In this document: in pieces, positions 13,408 through 21,955 of the stretch | Numbering within the stretch: the first letter of the stretch is position 1 | Layout of the letters: every line of letters starts with the position of its first letter | DNA from: Mobilitalea sp. | GTDB lineage: Bacteria > Bacillota_A > Clostridia > Lachnospirales > Lachnospiraceae | Direction of reading: 5' to 3' | Length of the DNA: 21,955 bases | Assembly (NCBI GenBank): GCA_029974875.1 | Contig: JARKQP010000483.1 | Coordinates: 1 to 21,955, forward strand | The notes under the pieces: generated by a model | What the model was told of the DNA's origin: nothing | Databases searched by the model: none | The model's input: the letters and a program-made list of their open reading frames with translations, nothing else | Position numbers and translations under genes: made by a program

Positions 13408-15738
13408 TTGATTAAAGTAACGGAAACTACATTTCGGATCGATACGGTAAATACCACCTATCTGTTCCGGAAAACAAAGTACGGGCACTTAGAGAATATC
13501 TATTATGGGGCAGCGTTAAGCGAATTTGATACCGCAGATGTCCTTGCACAAAAAACTTCGATCCAAATCGGAAGCAGTATTCTTTATGATGAATCAGATC
13601 CGGTGTATTCTCTTGACAGCATGTGTTTGGAATGGTCGGATAACGGGAGGGGGGATTACCGCCAAAGCCCTACGGAGCTCAAAATGCCGGATGGAAGCTT
13701 TGTAAGCGATTTTATCTATGTGGGTCATGAGATAGTGGAAGGCTGTGTTCCTATGGAAACACTTCCAATGGCATATGGTGGAGACCAGACCTTAAAGATT
13801 ACCTTGAAGGATGTTTCCCATAGACTTTTTATAGATTTATACTACGGGGTTTTTGGACAGACAGATGTCATTACCCGCAGGGCAGTATTGCGAAATGAAA
13901 CACAAGCACCAATTACCATATGCCGTATGATGAGCATGCTGCTCGATGTTCCGGACGAGAATTTTCAGATGTATACCCTGGACGGTGGCTGGATTAAAGA
14001 ATCCAATCTACATAAAAGACCAGTCAGCTATGGAAGCACGGTGAATTCCTCTACAACAGGGGCAAGCAGTAACCGGCATAACCCGGCGTTATTATTGGCA
14101 GAATCGGATGCAACGCAGGAGCATGGTGATGTCTATGCCTTTAACCTGATTTACAGCGGCAACCATTATAGTGCCGTGGAAAAAAGCGAACGGGATTATG
14201 TACGCATTTTAATGGGGATCAATCCACATTGCTTTGCATGGGAATTAGGCAGTGGAGAACAGTTTGAAACGCCGGAATGTATCATGAGCTATAGCAATCA
14301 AGGCTTTAATGGTGTGAGCCATCAATTGCATGATTTTGTAAATGAGCATATCGTGCGCGGCAATTGGAAGAAGAAGGACCGTCCGGTCTTATTAAATAAC
14401 TGGGAAGCGCATTTTTTTGATTTCAACGAGCATAAACTCCTGCAGCTTGCAAAAAAAGCAAAGAAAATAGGCATCGAGCTGTTTGTATTAGATGATGGTT
14501 GGTTTGGAGAACGCAATACGGATAAAGCAGGATTGGGTGATTATACCGTAAACCACAAGAAGCTTCCAAAAGGGATCAAAGCCTTTGCCGATAAAATCAG
14601 AGCCTTGGGTCTGGACTTTGGACTATGGTTTGAACCGGAAATGATGAATATGGACAGTGAGCTGTACCGTAAACATCCGGAATATGCGGTAAAGCTGCCG
14701 GATAAAAAGGCAGTACTCGGAAGAAATCAATTAGTGCTCGACCTATGTCAGCGGGAGGTACGTGATTATATCGTAAACCAGGTAGGCTCTATTCTTGATG
14801 AAGCAGGCATCAGCTATGTGAAATGGGATATGAACCGCCATATTGCAGAAAATTTTTCCTCTGCCCTGCAAAACCAGGGGGAGTTTTACCATCGCTATAT
14901 GATTGGATTATATGAGATACTCACCCGTATTTTTGGTCCACGGCCGGATATCCTGTTGGAGAGCTGTTCCAGTGGCGGAAACCGGTTTGATTTAGGGATG
15001 CTTTGCTTTAGCCCGCAAATTTGGTGCTCCGATGATACAGACCCGGTTGAGCGCCTTAAAATCCAAGCAGGACTGTCCTATTTCTATCCGCCATCCACCA
15101 TGGGTGCACATGTTTCCCAATGCCCACATCAACAAACCTTACGGGAAACACCGCTGGCAACCCGTTTCCATGTCGCAGGCTTTGGATGCCTTGGATATGA
15201 GCTTGACTTAAAATATCTTACTCCTGAAGAGAAAAGGGACATTGCAGACCAGATCGAATTTTACAAGCAGTACCGTCATGTGCTCCAATATGGCCGGTTT
15301 TCAAGAATGAAATCCTATAAGCCCAACAAAGTGATTTGGCAAAGCATCAGTGAAGACAAAGAAATTGCAATCACCGGGCTGTTCCAGACCTTAGCTACAG
15401 CGGCAGAGAGCAGCGATAAGCTTGTGGTAACAGGCCTGAAGCCAGGAAACTACACGGTCAGTACCCGTCCGCAGCGGCTTTACATTGGACGGTTTGGTGG
15501 GTTGATGAAGCATATCCTGCCGGTTGAACTGGATCCTGATGGAGTGGTCTTGCGTGTTGCTAACCGGCATTACAGCCTAACCGATTGCGTGGAAACATAT
15601 TCCTGTTCCTCGAATGCCCTGGCTGCCGGCATTCCCTTATGTGGGCAATTTATCGGAACCGGCTATAACGAAAAAGTACGTATGCTTGGTGATTTTGGAT
15701 CAAACTTATATATCACAAAGAGAAATAGGGAGGGGTAA
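13408..15738 (+). CDS. GH36 alpha-galactosidase
   Basis: Cytoplasmic alpha-galactosidase (776 aa) that removes terminal alpha-1,6-galactose from melibiose, raffinose and stachyose. An N-terminal beta-sandwich domain (to ~320) precedes a TIM barrel with FVLDDGWFG (359-367), GLWFEPEMMNMDSELYRKHP, the nucleophile D474 in VKWDMNRH, LLESCSSGGNRFD, and the acid/base Asp in WCSDDTDP (about 542). A C-terminal beta domain follows. Length is somewhat above the ~730 of classical RafA/AgaA enzymes. The start is TTG at 13408 with AAGGAGG at 13394-13400, 7 nt ahead; no nearby in-frame ATG fits as well. It lies between the GH1 gene and the MelB-type symporter, which directly follows its stop, strongly indicating alpha-galactoside use. 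Confidence 0.94.
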   Translation: MIKVTETTFRIDTVNTTYLFRKTKYGHLENIYYGAALSEFDTADVLAQKTSIQIGSSILYDESDPVYSLDSMCLEWSDNGRGDYRQSPTELKMPDGSFVSDFIYVGHEIVEGCVPMETLPMAYGGDQTLKITLKDVSHRLFIDLYYGVFGQTDVITRRAVLRNETQAPITICRMMSMLLDVPDENFQMYTLDGGWIKESNLHKRPVSYGSTVNSSTTGASSNRHNPALLLAESDATQEHGDVYAFNLIYSGNHYSAVEKSERDYVRILMGINPHCFAWELGSGEQFETPECIMSYSNQGFNGVSHQLHDFVNEHIVRGNWKKKDRPVLLNNWEAHFFDFNEHKLLQLAKKAKKIGIELFVLDDGWFGERNTDKAGLGDYTVNHKKLPKGIKAFADKIRALGLDFGLWFEPEMMNMDSELYRKHPEYAVKLPDKKAVLGRNQLVLDLCQREVRDYIVNQVGSILDEAGISYVKWDMNRHIAENFSSALQNQGEFYHRYMIGLYEILTRIFGPRPDILLESCSSGGNRFDLGMLCFSPQIWCSDDTDPVERLKIQAGLSYFYPPSTMGAHVSQCPHQQTLRETPLATRFHVAGFGCLGYELDLKYLTPEEKRDIADQIEFYKQYRHVLQYGRFSRMKSYKPNKVIWQSISEDKEIAITGLFQTLATAAESSDKLVVTGLKPGNYTVSTRPQRLYIGRFGGLMKHILPVELDPDGVVLRVANRHYSLTDCVETYSCSSNALAAGIPLCGQFIGTGYNEKVRMLGDFGSNLYITKRNREG

Positions 15739-17109
15739 ATGATGATGGGTACTGCAAAACGCAACCGTTTCAACTTTGGTCTTGGCACGGTGGGCAGGGA
15801 TATGCTTTATACAATGGTAAGTATGTATTTGCTTTTTTATCTGACAGAGATATTAGATTTACCGGATTCTGTTATGTGGTGGATGACGGGTGCATTTACT
15901 TTTTTACGTATCTTTGATGCTGTAAACGATCCAATCATGGGATTTTTGGTAGATAATACCCGTTCCCGCTTCGGAAAATTCAAGCCTTGGATTGTCATTG
16001 GCGGCATATTAGGGGGAATCTTAACCATTCTTTTGTTTTTGGATATGGGGTTACAGGGGACTGGTTATGTCGTTTCCTTTGTAATCATCTATCTGCTTTG
16101 GGATTTAACCTATGGTGCAAATGATATTGCCTATTGGTCAATGCTGCCTTCTTTAACCGTCGATCAAAAAGAACGTGAAAAAACAGGTGCATTCGCGCGT
16201 ATTTGTGCGAATATTGGCTTGTTTGCCACCGTCGTCGGTATTCTTCCGGTTACCAATGCACTGGGGGGAGACAAAAAAGCGTGGTTATTAGTTACGGTCG
16301 CAATTGTGTTCATTACATGGGCATTTTTGTGCTTCACCGTATTTGGCGTGAAAGAAAATAAGGGCTTGCAAGTCAAAACGGAATCAACCTCCTTAAAAGA
16401 AATGTTGCGTATTCTTTTCAAAAATGACCAATTATTGTTTACTGCAATATCGATGGCATTGTTTATGGTCGGATACTGCACAACTACGGCCTTTGGTGTT
16501 TATTACTTTAAATATGCTTTTAAAAATGAGGGCATGTACTCAGTCTTTGCAGCTGTTTTGGGTGTTTCACAGCTGGCGGCACTCGTCATTTTCCCCTTCT
16601 TCTCTAAGAAATTTAACCGGAAGCAGCTCTATGGATTTTCAACAATCTTAGTAGTAGCAGGCTATATAATTTTCTTCTTTGCACCAAGGAATATGATACC
16701 GGTTGGCATTGCAGGAATCTTGATTTTCGTAGGCCAGGCTTTTATCCAATTACTCATGCTCATGTTTTTAACGGATACGGTAGAGTATGGGCAATGGAAA
16801 TTGGGCCACCGTAATGAAAGCATTACCTTCTCAGTGCAGCCGTTTATCAATAAAATCGGTGGGGCAATTGCAAATGGTATTGTTGGTGCCACATTAATTA
16901 TTTCAGGCATTAACTCTGCCGCAACACCAAATGATGTGTCGGAATCCGGCTTATTGACGATGAAGCTTGCCATGCTGATTTTACCGTTGATTTTTATTTT
17001 AGTCAGTTATCTTATCTACCGCTTGAAATTCAGGATTGATAAAGAGCTGTTTGATAAAATCGTAGCAGAATTAACAGAGCGTGGAGATATCGCTGCAGAA
17101 CAGGAGTAG
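15739..17109 (+). CDS. MelB-type GPH family sugar:cation symporter
   Basis: Twelve-helix inner-membrane symporter (456 aa) of the glycoside-pentoside-hexuronide:cation family. RIFDAVNDPIMGFLVDNTRS followed by RFGKFKPW is the family signature and close to E. coli/Salmonella MelB. The known MelB sites are kept: D60 and D64 match D55 and D59, D129 in NDIAYWS matches D124, W133 matches W128, and R154 matches R149, all with the same +5 offset; D21 in VGRDM matches D19. Coupling to Na+, Li+ or H+ with melibiose-like alpha-galactoside import is therefore likely. There is no C-terminal EIIA-like domain. The gene starts directly after the GH36 stop; three ATG codons in a row (15739, 15742, 15745) follow GGGAGGGG, and the second gives the best 6-nt spacing. 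The exact sugar range is unknown. Confidence 0.92.
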   Translation: MMMGTAKRNRFNFGLGTVGRDMLYTMVSMYLLFYLTEILDLPDSVMWWMTGAFTFLRIFDAVNDPIMGFLVDNTRSRFGKFKPWIVIGGILGGILTILLFLDMGLQGTGYVVSFVIIYLLWDLTYGANDIAYWSMLPSLTVDQKEREKTGAFARICANIGLFATVVGILPVTNALGGDKKAWLLVTVAIVFITWAFLCFTVFGVKENKGLQVKTESTSLKEMLRILFKNDQLLFTAISMALFMVGYCTTTAFGVYYFKYAFKNEGMYSVFAAVLGVSQLAALVIFPFFSKKFNRKQLYGFSTILVVAGYIIFFFAPRNMIPVGIAGILIFVGQAFIQLLMLMFLTDTVEYGQWKLGHRNESITFSVQPFINKIGGAIANGIVGATLIISGINSAATPNDVSESGLLTMKLAMLILPLIFILVSYLIYRLKFRIDKELFDKIVAELTERGDIAAEQE

Positions 17110-17112
17110 CTT

Positions 17113-18981
17113 ATGCTGACAGAAAATAACCGTATCAAGGATGTGTATGCCAATCCAATTGGCAGGGATATTATTAAAAAGATATTGCTGCAAATGGGAT
17201 ATAGCGAAGGAGTGGTCACGAATCCATTTGTGGGGAACTTAAAGCTAAAAAGCTTGCCAAAGCTTTTGAAGAAACAAATCGACCAAGGCTTTGTAGCTAC
17301 ACTGCTGGAGCTTTTGAACAGCGAGCCGGACCTTCCAAAGGTAGAGGATTGTGCGGCCTCCAAAGCATGGTGGAAGGAAGCCGTTTTTTATCAGATTTAT
17401 CCCCGGAGTTTTAAGGATAGCAATGGTGATGGCGTTGGAGATTTACAAGGGATTATTGAAAAATTAGACTACATAAAACAGCTTGGGATTGATGCCATTT
17501 GGCTTTCTCCAATTTATGATTCTCCAAATGATGATAACGGTTATGATATCCGGGATTATCAGAAAATCATGGCTGAGTTTGGCACAATGGATGATTTTAA
17601 TACATTATTAGAAGGTATCCATGCCCGGGGTATGAGATTGATTATGGATCTGGTAGTAAACCACACATCGGATGAGCATGAGTGGTACCAAAAGGCAGTC
17701 CATGAACCTGATTCAAAATATAAGGATTATTATATCTTCCGGGACCAGCCGAATAACTGGGATTCTTTTTTTAGTGGGAGTGCATGGAATTATGTGAAAG
17801 AACGCAACCAATATGCATTGCATTTATTCTCGAAAAAACAAATGGACTTAAACTGGGAAAATAAAGAGGTACGCAAGGAAATTCAGGATATGGTGAAATG
17901 GTGGCTGGAGAAAGGGGTTGATGGATTCCGCTTAGATGTTATTAACTATATCTCGAAAAGAGAAGGGCTGCCTGATGGGAATGAAAGCATTGGAGCTTTA
18001 ATGGGATACAGAGGAGTAGAACATTATTTCTATGGGCCGAGGCTTCATGAATATTTAAGGGAACTCAAAACCCAGGCCTTTTTACCATATAAAGCCTTCT
18101 CTGTTGGAGAGACCCCGGGAATCGGTATGGAAATGGGCAAATTGCTCGCTGCAGATTACCGGAACGAACTGGACATGATCTTTTCCTTTGACCATCTGGA
18201 AACTCCGGGCCATGTCCGTTTTGATGATTACCGGTATGACTTAAATTATTTGAAAGCATATATGATTGATTGGATGGAGAATTACAAAAACCATTGCCAG
18301 CCTTCCCTGTTCTATGAAAATCATGACAATCCACGCATGATTTCAAAGATAAACCCTGATCCACAATACCGCGAAGTATTAGGCAAGTTACTTGCCGTGC
18401 TTCAGCTTACCCTCCGTGGGACGCCCTTCATCTATCAAGGACAGGAGCTTGGTATGGTCAATCAAAGGTTTACTTCCGTTGAAGAGCTGCGCGATGTGGA
18501 AGCGCTGAATCTCTACCAGGATTTGTGCAAGGGGATGAGTGCAGAGGATGCCTTCCAAAAGATCCTGGTAGGAACAAGGGATCACGCAAGAACGCCCATG
18601 CAATGGAGTGACGGCAAGGGAGCCGGTTTTTCCGATGGAACCCCGTGGATTATGATGGATGATGATTACAAGACCTGCAATGTCCAAAACCAGCAAGGCG
18701 ATGAAGCCTCCATCCTTCGTTTTTATCAAAACCTGATTGCTTTTCGCAAAGACCATCCGGCATTACAATATGGTGATATTATGATCACCAATAAAACAAG
18801 GAAGGATTTGTTTACCTATACCCGGACATACGAATTAGAGACGCTGTATATTGAATGCAATTTAAGTTCAGCACCGTTGAAACGCAAGGGGGTTCCAAAT
18901 GGGGAACGCTTGATTTCCAATTATGAAAAAGCATCGCAGGCAATGCTTTACCCTTATGAGGCTGCGATCTGGAGTATTTAA
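17113..18981 (+). CDS. GH13 alpha-glucosidase with N-terminal extension
   Basis: Retaining alpha-glucosidase of family GH13, close to the oligo-1,6-glucosidase group (622 aa). The catalytic barrel starts at about residue 86 with WWKEAVFYQIYPRSF. Conserved regions: MDLVVNHTSDEH (I), GFRLDVINY with nucleophile D275 (II), SVGETPG with acid/base E333 (III), YENHDNPRM with D405 (IV) and QMDLNWEN. The residue after the nucleophile is Val (V276), which in this group goes with alpha-1,6 rather than alpha-1,4 preference. Related enzymes also act on sucrose, so it may hydrolyse the sucrose or isomaltose-type product left after GH36. Residues 1-85 are an extra helical domain absent from usual members (see findings). 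CAGGAG at 17101-17106 lies 6 nt before ATG 17113; the gap to the symporter is 3 nt. It ends the operon. Confidence 0.93.
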   Translation: MLTENNRIKDVYANPIGRDIIKKILLQMGYSEGVVTNPFVGNLKLKSLPKLLKKQIDQGFVATLLELLNSEPDLPKVEDCAASKAWWKEAVFYQIYPRSFKDSNGDGVGDLQGIIEKLDYIKQLGIDAIWLSPIYDSPNDDNGYDIRDYQKIMAEFGTMDDFNTLLEGIHARGMRLIMDLVVNHTSDEHEWYQKAVHEPDSKYKDYYIFRDQPNNWDSFFSGSAWNYVKERNQYALHLFSKKQMDLNWENKEVRKEIQDMVKWWLEKGVDGFRLDVINYISKREGLPDGNESIGALMGYRGVEHYFYGPRLHEYLRELKTQAFLPYKAFSVGETPGIGMEMGKLLAADYRNELDMIFSFDHLETPGHVRFDDYRYDLNYLKAYMIDWMENYKNHCQPSLFYENHDNPRMISKINPDPQYREVLGKLLAVLQLTLRGTPFIYQGQELGMVNQRFTSVEELRDVEALNLYQDLCKGMSAEDAFQKILVGTRDHARTPMQWSDGKGAGFSDGTPWIMMDDDYKTCNVQNQQGDEASILRFYQNLIAFRKDHPALQYGDIMITNKTRKDLFTYTRTYELETLYIECNLSSAPLKRKGVPNGERLISNYEKASQAMLYPYEAAIWSI

Positions 18982-18995
18982 TGATTTGCATGACG

Positions 18996-19017
18996 GAGGG
19001 GCAGGGCACTGCCCCTC
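18996..19017. terminator. Hairpin between convergent operons
   Basis: GAGGGGCAG (18996-19004) pairs perfectly with CTGCCCCTC (19009-19017) around a GGCA loop. No T-run follows on either strand. It lies between the GH13 stop and the convergent YesM-type gene and probably acts as a bidirectional transcription end or stabilises the 3' end. Confidence 0.65.
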
Positions 19018-19035
19018 AACTTGCGCGTGTCCGGC

Positions 19036-20856
19036 CTATTCTGGATTCTCCTGCACCGGCTTCGCCGGTATTCTAATCTGTACTTCTGTTTCTACGCCTT
19101 CAATACTATAATAGGATAAACCATACTCATCCCCGAAGAATACCTGTAACCGCTTGTGGGTGTTATAGATGGCAATGTTATTGCCGGTTTCCTTTGTAGA
19201 ATTCCCCAGCAGAATGGTCTGGAGAGCCTCGGAGGGAATTCCGACACCGTTGTCGGAAATGGTAAACACCAAAATATCATCCTCCAGCCAGCCCATGACC
19301 ACGATATTCCCCTCTTTTGAATCCTTTCCTAGGATCCCGTGGAAAATGGAGTTTTCAACAATGGGCTGGAATACAAGCTTGGGTATTTCAAAGTCCAGCA
19401 ATTCATCCGGTACATCGATAAAGAAATGGATCTTATTCTCATAACGCATGTTCTGAAGCTGTACATACAGGCTCACATGCTCTAATTCATCCCGTATGCT
19501 TACGATATTATTTCCCTTACTTAAGGTCAGCTTATAAAATTTGGACAATCTCTGGACTGCCAGGGATACCTCCGCCGCTTTTCCGGTCCGTGCCATCCAG
19601 TTAATCATATCCAGGGTATTATATAGGAAGTGGGGGTTGATCTGGGCCTGCAAGGCCTTGAATTCGGATAGCCTTAATTCCCTTGCGGCCTGCTCCTTTT
19701 GAAGCATCAGCTGGTTCAGCTGGTCGGACATGTAATTGTAGGTTCCGATCAGCTCCCCGATCTCATCGGTCCCGCCCTTGGTGTCAAGGTGGGGCGGAAT
19801 GCCAAAGCGGACACCCTGCATCTGGCTGATGACGGAGGAGATCCTCTTTATAATGGAATGGTTCAAATTGAGTGCAAGCAGCATGCCAAGGATCAGGATC
19901 GCCAAATAAAAGAAGAAGAATTTATATAATAAAGCATTTCCCTGCTCCGACATACTGCTGGCAGGAATGGTAGTGATCATATACCAGTCGGTGCCGGGAA
20001 CGGTCCTATAATTGCAGTAGACACTGGAATTGGCAAATTTTACAGTTACAAACTTGGTCGTGGTATTGATCAGCGAAGGAATCCGGGAATATTTCAGCAG
20101 GTAAGTACCGGACAATCCGGTGCTGGTCGTGGAAACCAATTCCTCCCTTTCATTCAGGATATAGATAACACTTTCCGTAAATGGAAGGTCCTGCTCCAGG
20201 ATCGAGTCAATAATGCGCTGGTCAAAATAAACCACCAGACGGACATAGTAATCATTCACCTTAATGTTGTGGACGATGGCCAGGTCACCATAATGGCTGA
20301 TTTCATAGGGGGACAGGTACTTGCTGGGGCATACCAGCTTTGTCTGGTCAGGATTCAGGGTCAGGATACCATGCCAGTAGGTGCCGTTTGTTTTCGACAA
20401 AGGCTCGAAGATCCCTTTGTCACCATAGGCCTGCAGGGCATTATAGTGGGCATTATCAACATAGATCTTGACAGTTGAAGCCTTGCTGCTATTTGTTAAG
20501 GAGCTGACCATGGTATAAAAGTCGTTCAGGCTGGTAAGAAAGGAGGGCTTGCGGATATAATCAGCCGGTGAATCGCTATAGATATAGGAAATAAAAAAGT
20601 CCTGGCTCTCAATGCTTGAGGCCACCGTTTCAATCTGGCTGATGGTATTTCCCAGGGCGGTCTGGGTCTGGGTGGATATGGCAGCCAGGGACTTTAAGGT
20701 GTTGTTGGTGGTGATGGCAAGGAGCTGGTTGTAGCTGAATACTGTAATAAAGATCGTAGGAACAATGGCTATGAGCAGATGTGAGAGCATAAATTTAGAT
20801 CTTAATTTCAGGTGGAACAAATAATAGTCATATATTCTATAAAAAAATCGTTTCAT
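19036..20856 (-). CDS. YesM-type sensor histidine kinase
   Basis: Membrane sensor kinase (606 aa) of the LytS/YesM His-kinase class that partners AraC-type response regulators. One helix at ~23-45, an extracytoplasmic sensor of ~260 residues (Cache-like by length and position), a second helix at ~310-332, a HAMP segment (~333-385), then the kinase core: phospho-acceptor H409 in QAQINPHFLYNTLDMINW, N box PIVENSIFHGI (N502), and G1 box DNGVGIP. The C terminus IAIYNTHKRLQVFFGDEYGL is typical. AAGGA precedes ATG 20856. It is encoded 22 nt after the regulator on the same strand, so the pair is one operon, convergent with the sugar operon. Such pairs usually respond to extracellular oligosaccharides or a sugar-binding lipoprotein; the ligand here is unknown. 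Its G1 region matches the relic at 4026-4108. Confidence 0.93.
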   Translation of the reverse strand: MKRFFYRIYDYYLFHLKLRSKFMLSHLLIAIVPTIFITVFSYNQLLAITTNNTLKSLAAISTQTQTALGNTISQIETVASSIESQDFFISYIYSDSPADYIRKPSFLTSLNDFYTMVSSLTNSSKASTVKIYVDNAHYNALQAYGDKGIFEPLSKTNGTYWHGILTLNPDQTKLVCPSKYLSPYEISHYGDLAIVHNIKVNDYYVRLVVYFDQRIIDSILEQDLPFTESVIYILNEREELVSTTSTGLSGTYLLKYSRIPSLINTTTKFVTVKFANSSVYCNYRTVPGTDWYMITTIPASSMSEQGNALLYKFFFFYLAILILGMLLALNLNHSIIKRISSVISQMQGVRFGIPPHLDTKGGTDEIGELIGTYNYMSDQLNQLMLQKEQAARELRLSEFKALQAQINPHFLYNTLDMINWMARTGKAAEVSLAVQRLSKFYKLTLSKGNNIVSIRDELEHVSLYVQLQNMRYENKIHFFIDVPDELLDFEIPKLVFQPIVENSIFHGILGKDSKEGNIVVMGWLEDDILVFTISDNGVGIPSEALQTILLGNSTKETGNNIAIYNTHKRLQVFFGDEYGLSYYSIEGVETEVQIRIPAKPVQENPE

Positions 20857-20878
20857 TTGGCGTTCCTTTCAACAATGG

Positions 20879-21955
20879 CTATCTGCCCAGCTTTTTTTCA
20901 CGGTACTCGGAGGGGGAAAGCCCAACCTCCTTTTTGAAGCTCTTACCAAAGTAATTACCATCCGAATATCCAACCCGGGAGGAAATGTCGGAAATTTTAT
21001 TTCTGGGATCCACTAACAGCTGCTTTGCTTTTTCAATGCGGAATTCAGTAATATATTGGTTCAGGGTCTTTCCCGTCTCAGTCTTAAATACGGTACAGAG
21101 ATAGGAAGAGGACAGGTGTACATGCTCGCTGATATCCTTAATGGAGAGGGAGTAATCACCGTAATGCCTGCTGATATAGTCCCGGATCATAAAAATCGTC
21201 GGATTTTCCTGGGACAGCGACTGCAGGCGGTGAGCGAACTCATCAATTTTATCCAACAGCATCATATGGAGCTCCCTTAGGATATCACAGTTTGATATGG
21301 TCTCCAAAAGGTTTTCCGAATCAGCGGCGGAGGTCTCCGTCTGGAGCTTCAGGCCGTACTGGACCATGTTAACCTGCATAAACAGCTTATAATACACATC
21401 CTTAATGGAGTTAGCCAGGATAGAATGGTTATGCAGCAGGGTATGGTAAAAGGTCTCGGCCAGGGCGCGCGAGCGGACAAGCTCCTTCTCCTGGATTGCC
21501 TTTGTAAATTCCTCGGCAAACTCATAGGGATAATTAGAGGGTAAAGCGGCAGGGGAGCTGTTAAATTTCAGAATGCTCCCGTATTCGTAAAAGAAGGAGC
21601 TTTGCAGCAAAATAACAGCAGAGTTATAGGAGTGGAAGACCTTGCTGCTGCCGACCACCGTTTTGCCGATGGAGATAAAAAAGCTGATGTCCTTAGGGAT
21701 CAGCTCCTTAATTTCCTGGGCCAGACGGAGCAGGCTGCCCTCGGATGGTTGCTCGTCCGCAAATATATGCATGACAAATACGGACTCCTGTTTTATAAAA
21801 TGTATTTCGGACATATTCCGCCCGGTAACTGTCCTATGGATGTCATTTATAATAGAAGAGACCCCTTCCTCAGTCAGATTATTCTGGGAGGCCTTCAGCT
21901 TGATGATAAAGGTGGTAAAGGCCGTCCTGGGATGGAGCTTGCCGCGTAAACCGGA
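20879..21955 (-). CDS. YesN-type AraC-family response regulator, 5'-truncated by window edge
   Basis: Partner of the YesM-type kinase. The frame is open without a stop from the right edge (21955) through the Met at 21814, so at least 358 residues belong to this protein and the expected N-terminal receiver domain lies off the window. The visible part begins in the middle signalling region (FTTFIIKLKASQNNLTEEGV; SFFISIGKTVVGSSKVFHSY; LQSSFFYEYGSILKF), typical of YesN regulators. It ends in two AraC helix-turn-helix motifs (SLSIKDISEHVHLSSSYLCT and ISDISSRVGYSDGNYFGKSF, then KKEVGLSPSEYR). The stop is at 20879, followed closely by the kinase gene. It probably activates nearby carbohydrate transport genes, most likely off the right edge; regulation of the convergent GH operon is possible but unproven. 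Confidence 0.92.
   Translation of the reverse strand, partial: SGLRGKLHPRTAFTTFIIKLKASQNNLTEEGVSSIINDIHRTVTGRNMSEIHFIKQESVFVMHIFADEQPSEGSLLRLAQEIKELIPKDISFFISIGKTVVGSSKVFHSYNSAVILLQSSFFYEYGSILKFNSSPAALPSNYPYEFAEEFTKAIQEKELVRSRALAETFYHTLLHNHSILANSIKDVYYKLFMQVNMVQYGLKLQTETSAADSENLLETISNCDILRELHMMLLDKIDEFAHRLQSLSQENPTIFMIRDYISRHYGDYSLSIKDISEHVHLSSSYLCTVFKTETGKTLNQYITEFRIEKAKQLLVDPRNKISDISSRVGYSDGNYFGKSFKKEVGLSPSEYREKKLGR

Overview
The window looks like chromosomal DNA of a low-to-mid GC Firmicute, most likely a Clostridia member of the Lachnospiraceae type. The evidence is the gene content (Bce-type antimicrobial peptide module, LytTR/DUF3021 pair, YesM/YesN two-component system, GPH symporter with GH36 and GH13 enzymes), strong AGGAGG Shine-Dalgarno sites, a few TTG starts, and TGG-TATAAT extended -10 promoters. 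The genus cannot be fixed from the sequence alone.

Layout, left to right. (1) Positions 2-3838 hold a Bce-type peptide-sensing and detoxification module: the 3' part of a BceS-like histidine kinase (its start and the expected BceR are off the left edge), then BceA-like ATPase and BceB-like permease genes overlapping by 4 nt. The transporter genes have a leader with a perfect match to the BceR operator consensus. (2) Positions 3839-4376 are non-coding: a purine-rich degenerate repeat, a 13-bp hairpin, a fossil of a YesM-type histidine kinase on the minus strand, and a promoter for (3) a GAF-HD-GYP cyclic-di-GMP phosphodiesterase (4377-5513). (4) A minus-strand operon (7289 down to 5562) encodes a LytTR DNA-binding regulator, a DUF3021-like membrane protein and a CPBP intramembrane protease, with a good promoter and tandem 11-bp operator-like repeats. 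(5) Positions 7493-9494 are an AT-rich accessory patch: a GNAT acetyltransferase remnant, a probably truncated membrane-anchored small protein, a DUF3795 cysteine-rich protein and an XRE-type membrane-anchored regulator. (6) A monofunctional haem catalase (minus, 11305-9800) and a small unknown protein (minus, 11734-11525) follow.

(7) Positions 11880-18981 are a four-gene sugar operon: GH1 beta-glycosidase, GH36 alpha-galactosidase, a MelB-type cation symporter and a GH13 alpha-glucosidase with an unusual N-terminal extension. The gaps are 16, 0 and 3 nt, so the genes are almost certainly co-transcribed and translationally coupled. The natural reading is uptake of intact alpha-galactosides (melibiose, raffinose family), cleavage of galactose by GH36, and hydrolysis of the released alpha-glucoside by GH13. 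The GH1 adds a beta-glycoside activity. The upstream region carries two extended -10 promoters and a perfect 12-bp-arm palindrome. (8) Convergent to this operon, a YesN-type AraC response regulator (partial, running off the right edge) and a YesM-type sensor kinase end the window; such pairs usually control carbohydrate uptake genes.

The points most worth a second look are the LytTR-DUF3021-CPBP operon with its phased repeats, the unassigned ~85-residue N-terminal domain on the GH13 enzyme, the histidine kinase fossil at 4026-4108, and the promoter/palindrome architecture in front of the sugar operon. I see no CRISPR array, tRNA, rRNA, intact insertion sequence or prophage.
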